Positions 16,043 to 24,207 of a stretch of 39,601 nt of DNA are shown here, piece after piece. Position numbers and translations under genes: made by a program. How positions within the stretch are numbered: position 1 is the first letter of the stretch; each line of letters starts with the position of its first letter. Source of the stretch: Candidatus Woesearchaeota archaeon (GTDB lineage: Archaea > Nanobdellota > Nanobdellia > Woesearchaeales > JASKKU01). The notes under the pieces were generated by a model. That model saw only the letters and a list, made by a program, of their open reading frames with translations. It ran no database searches and was not told the origin of the DNA. The stretch spans positions 1 to 39,601 of the forward strand of contig DSBS01000044.1 in assembly GCA_011045925.1 (NCBI GenBank), given 5' to 3'.

Positions 16043-17319
16043 TTTTTAACGCCTCCTGCAACTCTCATATTATTAATCTTTCCGGTTTTTATGCCTATAA
16101 CAACATATTTCTGGTTTGACTTGTCTATAAACAAGTGAGTCCCGACCACCATCCCATCAAAGTCATACTTGTACAAAAGCCTTCCTTTATACTCACCAGG
16201 GTCCTCAGAAGAAATAAAGTCTGTATTTCCAAGCTGCGGGGTTATTGGTGAAACCCCAGGGACATAATTAACAACAAAAGAGCCCTCGGCATCAATAACA
16301 TAAACGGAGTGGTCAAAAGAGCCAACAATAATTTCCAGCTCCCCATCCGAGTCAAGGTCAGTAACAATCGGAGGGTTAACTATCCAGAAATCTGTCTCAA
16401 AGTTCCAAAGCTCTTTCCCATCCCTGTCCAGGGCATAAACCTTATTGTCACATGAGCCAAACACAATTTCCTGAAAGCCATCTGAGTTAATGTCTGCAAT
16501 TGTAGCCTCAGACACAATCTTCCCGTCTGTCTCAAAGCTCCATACCAAAGAGCCTGTTGAGGAGATGCAGTAAAGGCTATGGTCAAAAGAGCCAAACACA
16601 ATAAACTTCTCCTTGGTGTTTTTTATATGTGATATTATTGGCTTTGCCGTAATCTTATCCTTTGCCTTAAAGTCCCACTTAAACATGCCCAGGCTGTTAA
16701 CTGCAAAAAGCTTTCCCTCGTTTGTCCCAAAAAGAATAATGTCATCATCCACACCAGAAAGCAAAGCAGGGGCTGATTCAATCGGCGAGCCAGCATCATA
16801 TCTCCAGATCACAGAGCCAGTATAATCCAGGCAGTACAAAAAGCCGTCTGAGGCTCCGAAGACTATCTCGGGAAAATCATCCTCATTTACATCAGCAACC
16901 AGGATGTCAGAGCGGATTTTCCCGCTGGTTTTGAACTTCCACACAAGGTTCCCATCAGCATCAAGCACAAAAAGAATCCCATTTTCCGAGCCAAAAATAA
17001 TCTCTTTCTTCCCGTCTTTATTAATATCGTACAAAACCGGGGTTGTATAAATGCTAAAAGAAGACTCAGAATCCAGAAACAATGACTGAATCCCTGAAAG
17101 CTTTTCTTTCAGGTCGTAGAGCCATTTAACCTTAGACTCATCATTAATCACATAAAGCCTTCCATCTTTAGTTCCAAAAACAATCACTGCTTCATTTGAG
17201 CTTTCCTCAAGCTTGCCAGCAACCGGGCCCACAGAGATGTCAGAGCTTGAATTAAATTCCCAGACCTTAATCAGCTTTAGGCTTTCCCTTCTCCTCATAA
17301 GGTTATCGAGCAGTGACAT
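16039..17319 (-). CDS. Cytosolic beta-propeller (PQQ/FG-GAP-like repeats)
   Basis: 426 residues with no signal peptide or membrane helix, made of about seven blades. Each blade has the pattern of a hydrophobic strand ending in FGS/FGT, then LYxxxxxGxLxWxF. Several blades carry acidic Asp-x-Asn/Asp-x-Asp-Gly loops (DINKDGKKEIIFGS, DINSDGFQEIVFGS, DLDSDGELEIIVGS) like the calcium-binding loops of FG-GAP or integrin-type propellers. Such propellers are usually exported, but here the N-terminus is MSLLDNLMRRRESLKLIKVW. It is first in a two-gene operon with a KaiC-like ATPase, so it may be a scaffold or sensor for that ATPase. A TATA element 28 nt before the ATG implies a leaderless transcript. 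Confidence 0.82.
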   Translation of the reverse strand: MSLLDNLMRRRESLKLIKVWEFNSSSDISVGPVAGKLEESSNEAVIVFGTKDGRLYVINDESKVKWLYDLKEKLSGIQSLFLDSESSFSIYTTPVLYDINKDGKKEIIFGSENGILFVLDADGNLVWKFKTSGKIRSDILVADVNEDDFPEIVFGASDGFLYCLDYTGSVIWRYDAGSPIESAPALLSGVDDDIILFGTNEGKLFAVNSLGMFKWDFKAKDKITAKPIISHIKNTKEKFIVFGSFDHSLYCISSTGSLVWSFETDGKIVSEATIADINSDGFQEIVFGSCDNKVYALDRDGKELWNFETDFWIVNPPIVTDLDSDGELEIIVGSFDHSVYVIDAEGSFVVNYVPGVSPITPQLGNTDFISSEDPGEYKGRLLYKYDFDGMVVGTHLFIDKSNQKYVVIGIKTGKINNMRVAGGVKK

Positions 17320-17340
17320 GAATAAGAGACTCAGGGAAGG

Positions 17341-17351
17341 TTTATTTAAAG
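17341..17351 (-). promoter_or_regulatory. TATA element of the propeller-KaiC operon
   Basis: Minus-strand CTTTAAATAAA is centred about 28 nt before ATG 17319, predicting a leaderless mRNA. Confidence 0.5.
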
Positions 17352-17373
17352 TTTTTTCACTACTAAGCTAAAA

Positions 17374-20300
17374 TCAACTTGCCTCAGCCTCAAAAACAAT
17401 CCCTGCTTCTTTTTCTCCGGGAGGCTCTTCTCTTGGTACTTCTATCTGGATATCTACATTGACCTCATCCAGCCCTGTGCTGTATTCAAAATCTGAGATA
17501 ACTAAGGTCAGCACTTCGGAAAGGTTAAACCAGCTCATTTTAGAAAGGTCAGTATCAATGCTTCCTAGAAAGATTTCCCTTGCTTTTGCCTGGAAATAGC
17601 TTGTATTCAAGGCCCTTGTAGAAAAGAGCTGAGTAGTGTTCATTAAAATATCGCACCTGATGTTTCCGTCATTTCTAATCCTGAAAGGATGCGGGTCATT
17701 AGTTGAAGTGTTTTTAGTCATCGAAGGAGCAATAACTGAAAAGTTAACTGTATTATTCACCAAGGTTATATTGACAAGCGATTGTATTGTTACTTCAAAG
17801 GTCTCTGAAACATCGCCGTAAGCCTCTCCATCGTGGGGAGTTACATTCCACCTGTAAGTTGCAATATCAAGCTCCTGCACAGGGGTATAGCTAAGGTCGC
17901 TTATTCCAGAATCTGTAACAACCGGCACAGAGCAGTAATCAGGAAGTGAGCAAGCGCCTTCCCTCCGGATTTCTATTGAGTAGGTTATTGGGTCTCCATC
18001 ATCATCTGACGCTGCTTCCCACTCAAATGCTGGCCTTCTGTTAGTTGTCGTGCTTTCATGAGCCGGAAGAAGCAGGCTTCCCATTATCGGAGGCGTGTTT
18101 CTTATTGTGAGATTGTCCGAATACAGCCTCAAAGACTCACCATAGCCATCGTTTACAAATACATCGCATTTCCATTGCTCGTGCTTTGTGGTCATTGAAA
18201 GGTCAATTACATCCGGCTGGTGGGCATTTAAGCCGGCAATATGGTTCGCCCGGATTTGCTCTTCAGTCAATGTAACATTATACATCCTAAAGTCATCAAT
18301 TAACCCATTAAACCACCTTACTGGAGTCTCGCTATAATGGCTTGAACCGATAGTGTGGCTGTAAGCCCCGCTAAGCGTAACTGTTCCTGCACCCTGAGTA
18401 AGAGAGCCAACAATATCCCCATTAACATACATTACAGAAGTATTGCTGGCTCTGTCATGCGTAACAGTAACATGAGTCCATTCATCAGGAGAAATAACAG
18501 AAGCCGCTGAAAGGTCGTTTCCATTATACCTAAACCTCAATGTTCCAGTATTGGTTGAAATCTCAAAATGACAGTTGTTAGGTGTATTTATGATTCCCCA
18601 TATGCCTGAAGCTGAGCCATGCCAGCCTTTCCAGTATACCCAGGCCTCTATAGTTATGTCGCTAAGGGTTGTGCCTGGAGAAAAAGAGTCTGTTGGAAGG
18701 CTTATGTATTGCGTGCTTCCGTCAAACTCATAGCATCCGCCTGAAACGCAGTCATCTCCGGTCCTATAAGCAGGGGCACGGCTCTGGTTGCCTCCGCCCA
18801 AGGTACCATGGTTATCCTTATCAGAGTAATCCCTTATTGCCCCTGACGTTGCAACAGAAACATTTGAGTCAAAGGGCATATTCAGGGCTGTAAGCGAGTT
18901 CTCATCTTTATACCAATTAAAGAGAAATGTCAGGTTTTCCCCATCGCCAGCAGAAACATTAACAGGTGCACATGTCAGGTTATTTCTTGTGTATGCAGTG
19001 CCATTATAAAGCTCCTCTATTTCTATTTCAGAAATAGTCCTGTTGAAAATTGTAACCTCATCAATCTTGCCAAGCCAGTAATAATCATCATCATGATTTC
19101 CCAGGTAAATATTCCGGTTGAAGAAGTAAGAAGAATAATTTATTTTCCGTCCTTCCTGCGCATTAACATACAAGACAGCAGTTGAGCCGTTCATTGTTAC
19201 AGCTATATGAGTCCACTCGGTTGTTGCAGAAATGTCCCCAGAGCCCCAAGGAGTGTCCTGGATTCCCATATCCCAGTTGCCGCTGTTTATTCCAATATAA
19301 AAACGGTTGTTAATCCCGCCTTCCTGGCCAGCGCTCATAAACATCCTGTTTGTGCCAGTTGCTCCCGCCTTAACCCACATAGAGAATGAGTGTGGGTGAG
19401 TGCTTGGATTTAAACCTGAGCCATAGTTAAGGTTCACATAATTTCCTGTTCCATTAAACTCAAAAGCCCCGGCTGCATAGCCTTCCCTGACATTTGTTGC
19501 CCCATTATTCGTCCCATGGTTTCCATAATAAGAGCTGTCTTTAACATCATTATCAAGGTTCCAGTAGCCCGCTACCTGGCTATCAAGCCTGGAGTGAACA
19601 TGAATCCTGGGGTTGTCATGCTCAGGAAGCCTGCTCCAGAAGCCATTTGAGCATACATAATCTCCCTGCACTGTTCCTGTCTCAACACACAAGTTAGACT
19701 GGTTTACACAGCTAAGAGGAGAATTGCAGCAGGCAGCATAATACGTCCCGGCAAGGCTGGTATTTCTTAAGTACTCACCGGAGTCATCGCCACAGCATCC
19801 CAATGAAGTGCCCGGGTCATAACCACCAAAGGAAAAAGACTCCCCACCATTTATCCAGGTTAAAGCCTCGCAATTATTAATATCAGTTGTACAGTACTCC
19901 TCCCCATCATCCCTATCTCTTGCTATACAGCCCATATCGCAGTATATATCGGTCCCACCCCTGCAAGTCATGGGCTCAACATCATCACAATCCTCGCTTC
20001 CTGGCCCTGCACAGTCATACTGGCACCTTGAGGAATTGTGGTCTCCACAAGCTATATTGCCTAGAGATGCATTGCAGGCTGTACAGTTAAAGCACATAAA
20101 CATATCTATTGTTAATCCATACTCAAGCTCAGAGTCGCAATAGCCAAAAGCGCATTCATCATTATCCTGGCATCCCTCACAACCCAGGGGAATTCCTCTC
20201 TGCCAGTAAGTTGGCTCTCCACTGGCTGCACAATACCAGCCTGAATCATTTGCTTCCTCGCAGTTAGCAACATCAATCTCAAACCCTAGGTCAGACTGGT

Positions 20301-21333
20301 TGTTGCAGTCATAAAGATCACCATTCCAGCAAAGCATATGCTGGTAAGAGCTGTTATGCTCTACAAAATTCCCCTCAAAGCAACAATCATTTTCAAAGCC
20401 AGTATCATTAAAGCTGTCTGATACGCCATCATTGCCACAGCAGTAATTAAGGTTTGAAAACCAGACAAAAGGCTCACACCCGTTTCCAGAAGCCTCACAG
20501 TAGCTCTGCGCATCATTCCTGTCGTGGTTAGTAAAAAGACAGCCTTCCTCATCATGGCAGGATTGCGTGTCTGTATAATTTACCTGAGTTACGCAGCACC
20601 ACTCGCCTTCACAGGGAAGCTCACAGTTTGTGCTGTTGCCAAAATCCCCGTTAGAGCAGCTTGCATTGCCAAAAAAGCATGTCTGGCCATCAAGGTGCCC
20701 CCAGCCATAAACATTAGAAGATGTGCCGTTAAGCGCCTGGCTTACACTGCACACTATATTTCCATGATAACAGGTTCTCTCTGTCCCTGATCCAATAAGA
20801 ACGCCGTTTCCAATCAAAGTTGTATTTGTAGCGAAATTTCCTTCATAGCACCTCTGGCAAAGCACATACTTAGCCTCAGAAAGGCTTGCATTAGCATAAT
20901 AAGAATTGTCATCCGCTCCATCATCGCCACAGCATTGTGTCCCAGAGGTAACTCCAGACATCCAGATAAACTCGCAGTTTGTTGCAGTACAATACTCCTC
21001 AGCAAGGTCAGGGTCTTTCCATGAGCCTTGCTCACAGTACAAGATTTGGCCAAAGAAAAATCCGCATTCCCCAAAAGGAAAGCAGACATCAGAAAGCTCA
21101 AAGTAGCCAATGTTTGCTGAAACATCAACAGCAGAAGCAAATGCGCCTGGCTGAAAAAAAGTCATAAGAAACCTTGCTCCAATATCTACACCTGAAAGCT
21201 GTGACCCCTGACAGCCCACCGTAGTTGACTTTACAACAATATCGCCGCCGGAAGCAGTGAACCCATAGGCTAACGAAGCCAGAAAGATAGTAAAAAACAA
21301 AACAAAACCCAACAGCCCTCCCTTGAATTTCAT
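17374..21333 (-). CDS. Giant secreted Cys-rich protein with two LamG domains
   Basis: 1319 residues. Signal peptide 1-24 (ending LAYG). Residues about 30-580 are Cys-rich and contain three imperfect copies of a module ending CCGDD/CCGND (near 134, 296, 513), each preceded by a Cys, a Trp-containing strand and Gly/Ser residues. Two concanavalin/LamG-type folds follow (about 586-775 from AGYWNLDNDVKDSSYYGNHG and about 813-1033 from LNMPFDSNV...DYSDKDNHG), then an Ig/FN3-like segment (about 1060-1170, RPAFEWEAASDDDGDPITYSIEI) and a beta-rich tail. Asn-x-Ser/Thr sequons are abundant, so glycosylation is likely. No C-terminal membrane anchor is obvious. It starts 2 nt after the stop of a small membrane protein gene. 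A glycan-binding or adhesion role is inferred from LamG only. Confidence 0.82.
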   Translation of the reverse strand: MKFKGGLLGFVLFFTIFLASLAYGFTASGGDIVVKSTTVGCQGSQLSGVDIGARFLMTFFQPGAFASAVDVSANIGYFELSDVCFPFGECGFFFGQILYCEQGSWKDPDLAEEYCTATNCEFIWMSGVTSGTQCCGDDGADDNSYYANASLSEAKYVLCQRCYEGNFATNTTLIGNGVLIGSGTERTCYHGNIVCSVSQALNGTSSNVYGWGHLDGQTCFFGNASCSNGDFGNSTNCELPCEGEWCCVTQVNYTDTQSCHDEEGCLFTNHDRNDAQSYCEASGNGCEPFVWFSNLNYCCGNDGVSDSFNDTGFENDCCFEGNFVEHNSSYQHMLCWNGDLYDCNNQSDLGFEIDVANCEEANDSGWYCAASGEPTYWQRGIPLGCEGCQDNDECAFGYCDSELEYGLTIDMFMCFNCTACNASLGNIACGDHNSSRCQYDCAGPGSEDCDDVEPMTCRGGTDIYCDMGCIARDRDDGEEYCTTDINNCEALTWINGGESFSFGGYDPGTSLGCCGDDSGEYLRNTSLAGTYYAACCNSPLSCVNQSNLCVETGTVQGDYVCSNGFWSRLPEHDNPRIHVHSRLDSQVAGYWNLDNDVKDSSYYGNHGTNNGATNVREGYAAGAFEFNGTGNYVNLNYGSGLNPSTHPHSFSMWVKAGATGTNRMFMSAGQEGGINNRFYIGINSGNWDMGIQDTPWGSGDISATTEWTHIAVTMNGSTAVLYVNAQEGRKINYSSYFFNRNIYLGNHDDDYYWLGKIDEVTIFNRTISEIEIEELYNGTAYTRNNLTCAPVNVSAGDGENLTFLFNWYKDENSLTALNMPFDSNVSVATSGAIRDYSDKDNHGTLGGGNQSRAPAYRTGDDCVSGGCYEFDGSTQYISLPTDSFSPGTTLSDITIEAWVYWKGWHGSASGIWGIINTPNNCHFEISTNTGTLRFRYNGNDLSAASVISPDEWTHVTVTHDRASNTSVMYVNGDIVGSLTQGAGTVTLSGAYSHTIGSSHYSETPVRWFNGLIDDFRMYNVTLTEEQIRANHIAGLNAHQPDVIDLSMTTKHEQWKCDVFVNDGYGESLRLYSDNLTIRNTPPIMGSLLLPAHESTTTNRRPAFEWEAASDDDGDPITYSIEIRREGACSLPDYCSVPVVTDSGISDLSYTPVQELDIATYRWNVTPHDGEAYGDVSETFEVTIQSLVNITLVNNTVNFSVIAPSMTKNTSTNDPHPFRIRNDGNIRCDILMNTTQLFSTRALNTSYFQAKAREIFLGSIDTDLSKMSWFNLSEVLTLVISDFEYSTGLDEVNVDIQIEVPREEPPGEKEAGIVFEAEAS

Positions 21334-21335
21334 AA

Positions 21336-21731
21336 TTAATCAATCATACATCTTTGATCTATAAAAAATAGGGTCTGGTTATCCAGGGTAACAGGTACAG
21401 CTGCACAGCCCTCGCTGCTTTCAAAAAGAGCCTCAACTGCGCTCCTATAGCCTTCAATATAAACCATCTCAACGCACTCCAGCCCAATTATTTGCCTAGT
21501 CTTATTTTCAAAGACAATCTGGGCAATGCCGCAGTCATCTGTCTGGTCCATCAGGAAATCCAGGGTTTCCTCGAAGATAACCTGGGAAATCCTGTCTTCC
21601 TTTGCCTTCTGAATCTCCGGAACCTTATCAAGCGCAATATACAAAGCAAATGCAACTGCTAAAATAATAATAAGAATTACCAGCATCCTTGTCTGGTTAA
21701 ACCTCAAGCCCTCCCCTCTGTTCTTTTTCAT
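21336..21731 (-). CDS. Small single-pass membrane protein, unknown
   Basis: 131 residues from ATG 21731. A basic N-terminus (MKKNRGEGLRFNQTR) leads into one hydrophobic helix (about 15-36), followed by an outside domain of about 95 residues with three to four cysteines (DDCGIAQI, LECVEM, EGCAAVP, QRCMID). No family was recognised; the form resembles a minor pilin or an anchored partner. ATG 21731 is preferred over an upstream GTG (21749) because AAGGTGG (21737-21743) is 5 nt before it. It is the first gene of an operon with the LamG protein, so the two may act together at the cell surface. Confidence 0.7.
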   Translation of the reverse strand: MKKNRGEGLRFNQTRMLVILIIILAVAFALYIALDKVPEIQKAKEDRISQVIFEETLDFLMDQTDDCGIAQIVFENKTRQIIGLECVEMVYIEGYRSAVEALFESSEGCAAVPVTLDNQTLFFIDQRCMID

Positions 21732-21762
21732 TAAAACCACCTTGATCACCTTGGAAAGCTAT

Positions 21763-21775
21763 TCTTTTTAAAGCT
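21763..21775 (-). promoter_or_regulatory. TATA element of the LamG operon
   Basis: Minus-strand AGCTTTAAAAAGA is centred about 38 nt before ATG 21731. A short leader with a GGTGG Shine-Dalgarno is expected. Confidence 0.45.
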
Positions 21776-21868
21776 TTTTATTATTCCCTCATCAGAAAGT
21801 CATCAGAAAGAAAAAGATTGCTCAAAGAACAAAAATAAGGAAAAAAGAAAAAAAGAAAAAAGAAAAAA

Positions 21869-23155
21869 ATGCAAGTCAGTATAATCACATTTGGGTGTGC
21901 TTCAAACCAGGCTGACTCTGACTTCATGAGAAGCCTGCTGTTAGAAGAAGGCATTGCCATTAGCGAAGACCCTTCTGAAGCAGGGATTATTATTGTTAAC
22001 TCATGCACTGTAAAGCACCACGCAGAAAGCAAGTTCTGGAAAACTGTTAGAGAGCTAAAGCTTAAAGGAAAAAGAGTGATAGCTGCAGGATGTGTTCCCC
22101 AGGCCGATAAACAAGCAGAAATAAAGCTTAAGAAATCAGGCATTTCGATAATAGGAGTAAAAGACACAGACAGCATCTGCGAAGCTGTAAAAGCAGAGTC
22201 AGAAGGAAAGCATATTGTAAAGAACAACTCTAAAAAAAAGAATCCTTACAAAAAACCCATTACACTTTCAGGAATAACAGGAAAGATCCAGATAAATGAA
22301 GGATGCATTGGCTCCTGCTCTTACTGCAAGACTAAATCTGCAAGAGGAGACTTGATTTCCTACCCAATAAAAAACCTGGTAACCCAAGCTCAATGCTTTA
22401 TTCGCCAAGGTGCAAAAGAACTTTGGCTAACATCGCAGGATACAGGGGCTTACGGCAGAGACATTGGAACAAGCCTGGCTAACCTGGTTAAAGAGATTAT
22501 GATTATTCAGGGAGACTTTTTTGTGCGAATTGGCATGAGCAACCCAAACACAATAAAGCCTTTAGTTAAAGACATTATTAGATTAATGAAAAAAAATGAA
22601 AGAATATACCGGTTTCTTCATATTCCTATTCAGTCAGCAAATAACCAGGTGCTAAAGGGTATGAATAGAAAATATGATGCTAAAACACTTGAGGAAATCT
22701 TCAGGGAAATAAGCAGCTCTGGCTTAGGCATTACAGTAAGCACGGATGTAATCTGCGGTTTTCCTAATGAAACCGAAAAGCAGTTTCTTGATACTCTTGA
22801 TTTTATTAGGAAGATTAAGCCAGATGTTCTTAACATTTCAAGATACTGGGCCAGGCCCGGAACAAAGGCAGCATCAATGAAGCAGCCATTCAATAAGGTT
22901 GGAATAAATAGGACGAGAAAAATAAAGGAAGAGTTCGACAGAATATCCAAAGAAAAGAATAAGGCCTGGGCAGGATGGAAAGGAAAGGCATTGGTTACAG
23001 AGAAAGGGAAGCATGGCACCTATATCTGCAGAAACAAGCATTACAAGCAGGTAATACTAAAAAGCGATGAAAGATTAGGAGAATTCATCGAGGTTGAGAT
23101 TGAAAGGCCAAGAAAGTTTGACTTCTTCGGGAAAGCATTAAACAGAAATGTTTGA
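21869..23155 (+). CDS. tRNA t6A37 methylthiotransferase (e-MtaB/CDKAL1 type)
   Basis: Radical SAM enzyme that adds a methylthio group to t6A at position 37 of ANN-decoding tRNAs. 428 residues: N-terminal UPF0004 domain with cysteines 10, 46 and 75 for the auxiliary cluster (TFGCASNQADSD, VNSCTVKHHAES, AAGCVPQAD); radical SAM motif CIGSCSYC (146, 150, 153); RFLHIPIQSANNQVLKGMNRKY; STDVICGFPNET; and a C-terminal TRAM domain. The VNSCTVK sequence is typical of the archaeal/eukaryotic branch rather than MiaB. It is preceded by a purine-only stretch and overlaps the convergent TYW1 gene by 18 nt. Confidence 0.93.
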   Translation: MQVSIITFGCASNQADSDFMRSLLLEEGIAISEDPSEAGIIIVNSCTVKHHAESKFWKTVRELKLKGKRVIAAGCVPQADKQAEIKLKKSGISIIGVKDTDSICEAVKAESEGKHIVKNNSKKKNPYKKPITLSGITGKIQINEGCIGSCSYCKTKSARGDLISYPIKNLVTQAQCFIRQGAKELWLTSQDTGAYGRDIGTSLANLVKEIMIIQGDFFVRIGMSNPNTIKPLVKDIIRLMKKNERIYRFLHIPIQSANNQVLKGMNRKYDAKTLEEIFREISSSGLGITVSTDVICGFPNETEKQFLDTLDFIRKIKPDVLNISRYWARPGTKAASMKQPFNKVGINRTRKIKEEFDRISKEKNKAWAGWKGKALVTEKGKHGTYICRNKHYKQVILKSDERLGEFIEVEIERPRKFDFFGKALNRNV

Positions 23156-24112
23156 GAAATCCTTAAGGAAACGCTTTCCATGGTCTTCAGGCTTCATAAG
23201 AAGCACAACCCTGGACTCTTTTTTTTCATCTGCTGGCTTCCATTCGCAGAAGGCGCTGATCTTACCGGCAAATTCCTTAATATCATTATGCAAAGGCATA
23301 TTTGTTTTTTCCAGCCTGTATATTGAAGAGCCAACATGCATATAAGACTTAACCTCAACAAACAAAGGGTTGGCGCTCTTTATCAGCTGTGCATACCTTT
23401 CCGGAGCAAAATCATTAATTCCTTTAATGAGGGTTATTCTTAAGCAGGTTCTTGTTTTTGAATTCCTTTTTTCTGACATCACGCCAAGGCTTTCATTAAA
23501 AAGATTCCATGCGCTCTTTATTTTAGGCTTTTCTATCTCAAGAAAGGTCTTTTCATCAGGTGCAGAAACAGATTGATATAACTGAGTCGGAAAAATCTTT
23601 TTCAGCATTCCTGGGTTAAGCCCGTTTGTAACCACAAAGGTTGTTATTCCCCTCTTATGCAGAGCCTCAATTAATTCAGGAAGAAAAGGATAAAGTGTAG
23701 GCTCCCCAGTAAGGGAGATTGCAAAATGCTTTGGGTTTTGGGCTTGTTTAAGCTTTTCGAGACTGACTTTTTCGTTTCCGCCAAAGCCTGAAAGAAGCTT
23801 TCTTTGCTGTGAGAATGATTTCTCTATAATTGCTTCTGGCTTGTCTGCTAAGTCTCTTGGGATTTCGTCAAAGCCCTTGGTATCAGCAAAGCTCCTCCAG
23901 CAGAAGATACAGCTGTTCTGGCAGTAGTTAACTGAAGGGCTCATCTGGCAGCAGAGGTGCGCCTGAATCCCATAAAAGACCTGCTTGTAGCAAACATCCC
24001 TATTGAGCAAAGAGCGTTTTGTCCACGTACAGATTTTTACTGCAGTATGTCCCCCGGAAAAGCCGTACTGCTGCTTCTTCAGGGTTTTTCTAACCTGCGC
24101 TTTGTCTTGCAT
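23138..24112 (-). CDS. taw1: 4-demethylwyosine synthase TYW1/Taw1
   Basis: Radical SAM enzyme that condenses pyruvate carbon with m1G37 of tRNA-Phe to form the tricyclic imG-14. 324 residues from ATG 24112. Radical SAM cysteines 64, 68 and 71 lie in NYCQNSCIFCWR. Three earlier cysteines (28, 41, 54), spaced 13 apart, fit the second 4Fe-4S cluster of the family. The FAISLTGEPTLYP and VVTNGLNPGML motifs follow. Residues before MQDKAQV in a longer reading are hydrophobic, unlike the family, and would cross the promoter. A TATA element about 25 nt upstream implies leaderless translation. taw3 is also in this window. Confidence 0.94.
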   Translation of the reverse strand: MQDKAQVRKTLKKQQYGFSGGHTAVKICTWTKRSLLNRDVCYKQVFYGIQAHLCCQMSPSVNYCQNSCIFCWRSFADTKGFDEIPRDLADKPEAIIEKSFSQQRKLLSGFGGNEKVSLEKLKQAQNPKHFAISLTGEPTLYPFLPELIEALHKRGITTFVVTNGLNPGMLKKIFPTQLYQSVSAPDEKTFLEIEKPKIKSAWNLFNESLGVMSEKRNSKTRTCLRITLIKGINDFAPERYAQLIKSANPLFVEVKSYMHVGSSIYRLEKTNMPLHNDIKEFAGKISAFCEWKPADEKKESRVVLLMKPEDHGKRFLKDFSNISV

Positions 24113-24131
24113 TTTAAAAGGGATGGAAAAG

Positions 24132-24142
24132 GAATATAAAAC
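24132..24142 (-). promoter_or_regulatory. TATA element of taw1
   Basis: Minus-strand GTTTTATATTC is centred about 25 nt before ATG 24112, predicting a leaderless transcript. Confidence 0.5.
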
Positions 24143-24167
24143 CCTTTTGAAAAATATAAAAGAGAAA

Positions 24168-24177
24168 GATTTAAAAA
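24168..24177 (+). promoter_or_regulatory. TATA element of the first Cys-rich paralog
   Basis: GATTTAAAAA is centred about 35 nt before ATG 24208, predicting a leader of about 9 nt. Confidence 0.45.
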
Positions 24178-24207
24178 GGATATCTAACAAGGAAGCAAGC
24201 CATAGAA

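Noticed and set aside
24113..24190. Hydrophobic N-terminal extension of TYW1
   Set aside because: It crosses the predicted promoter, is unlike TYW1 N-termini and has no ribosome-binding site.
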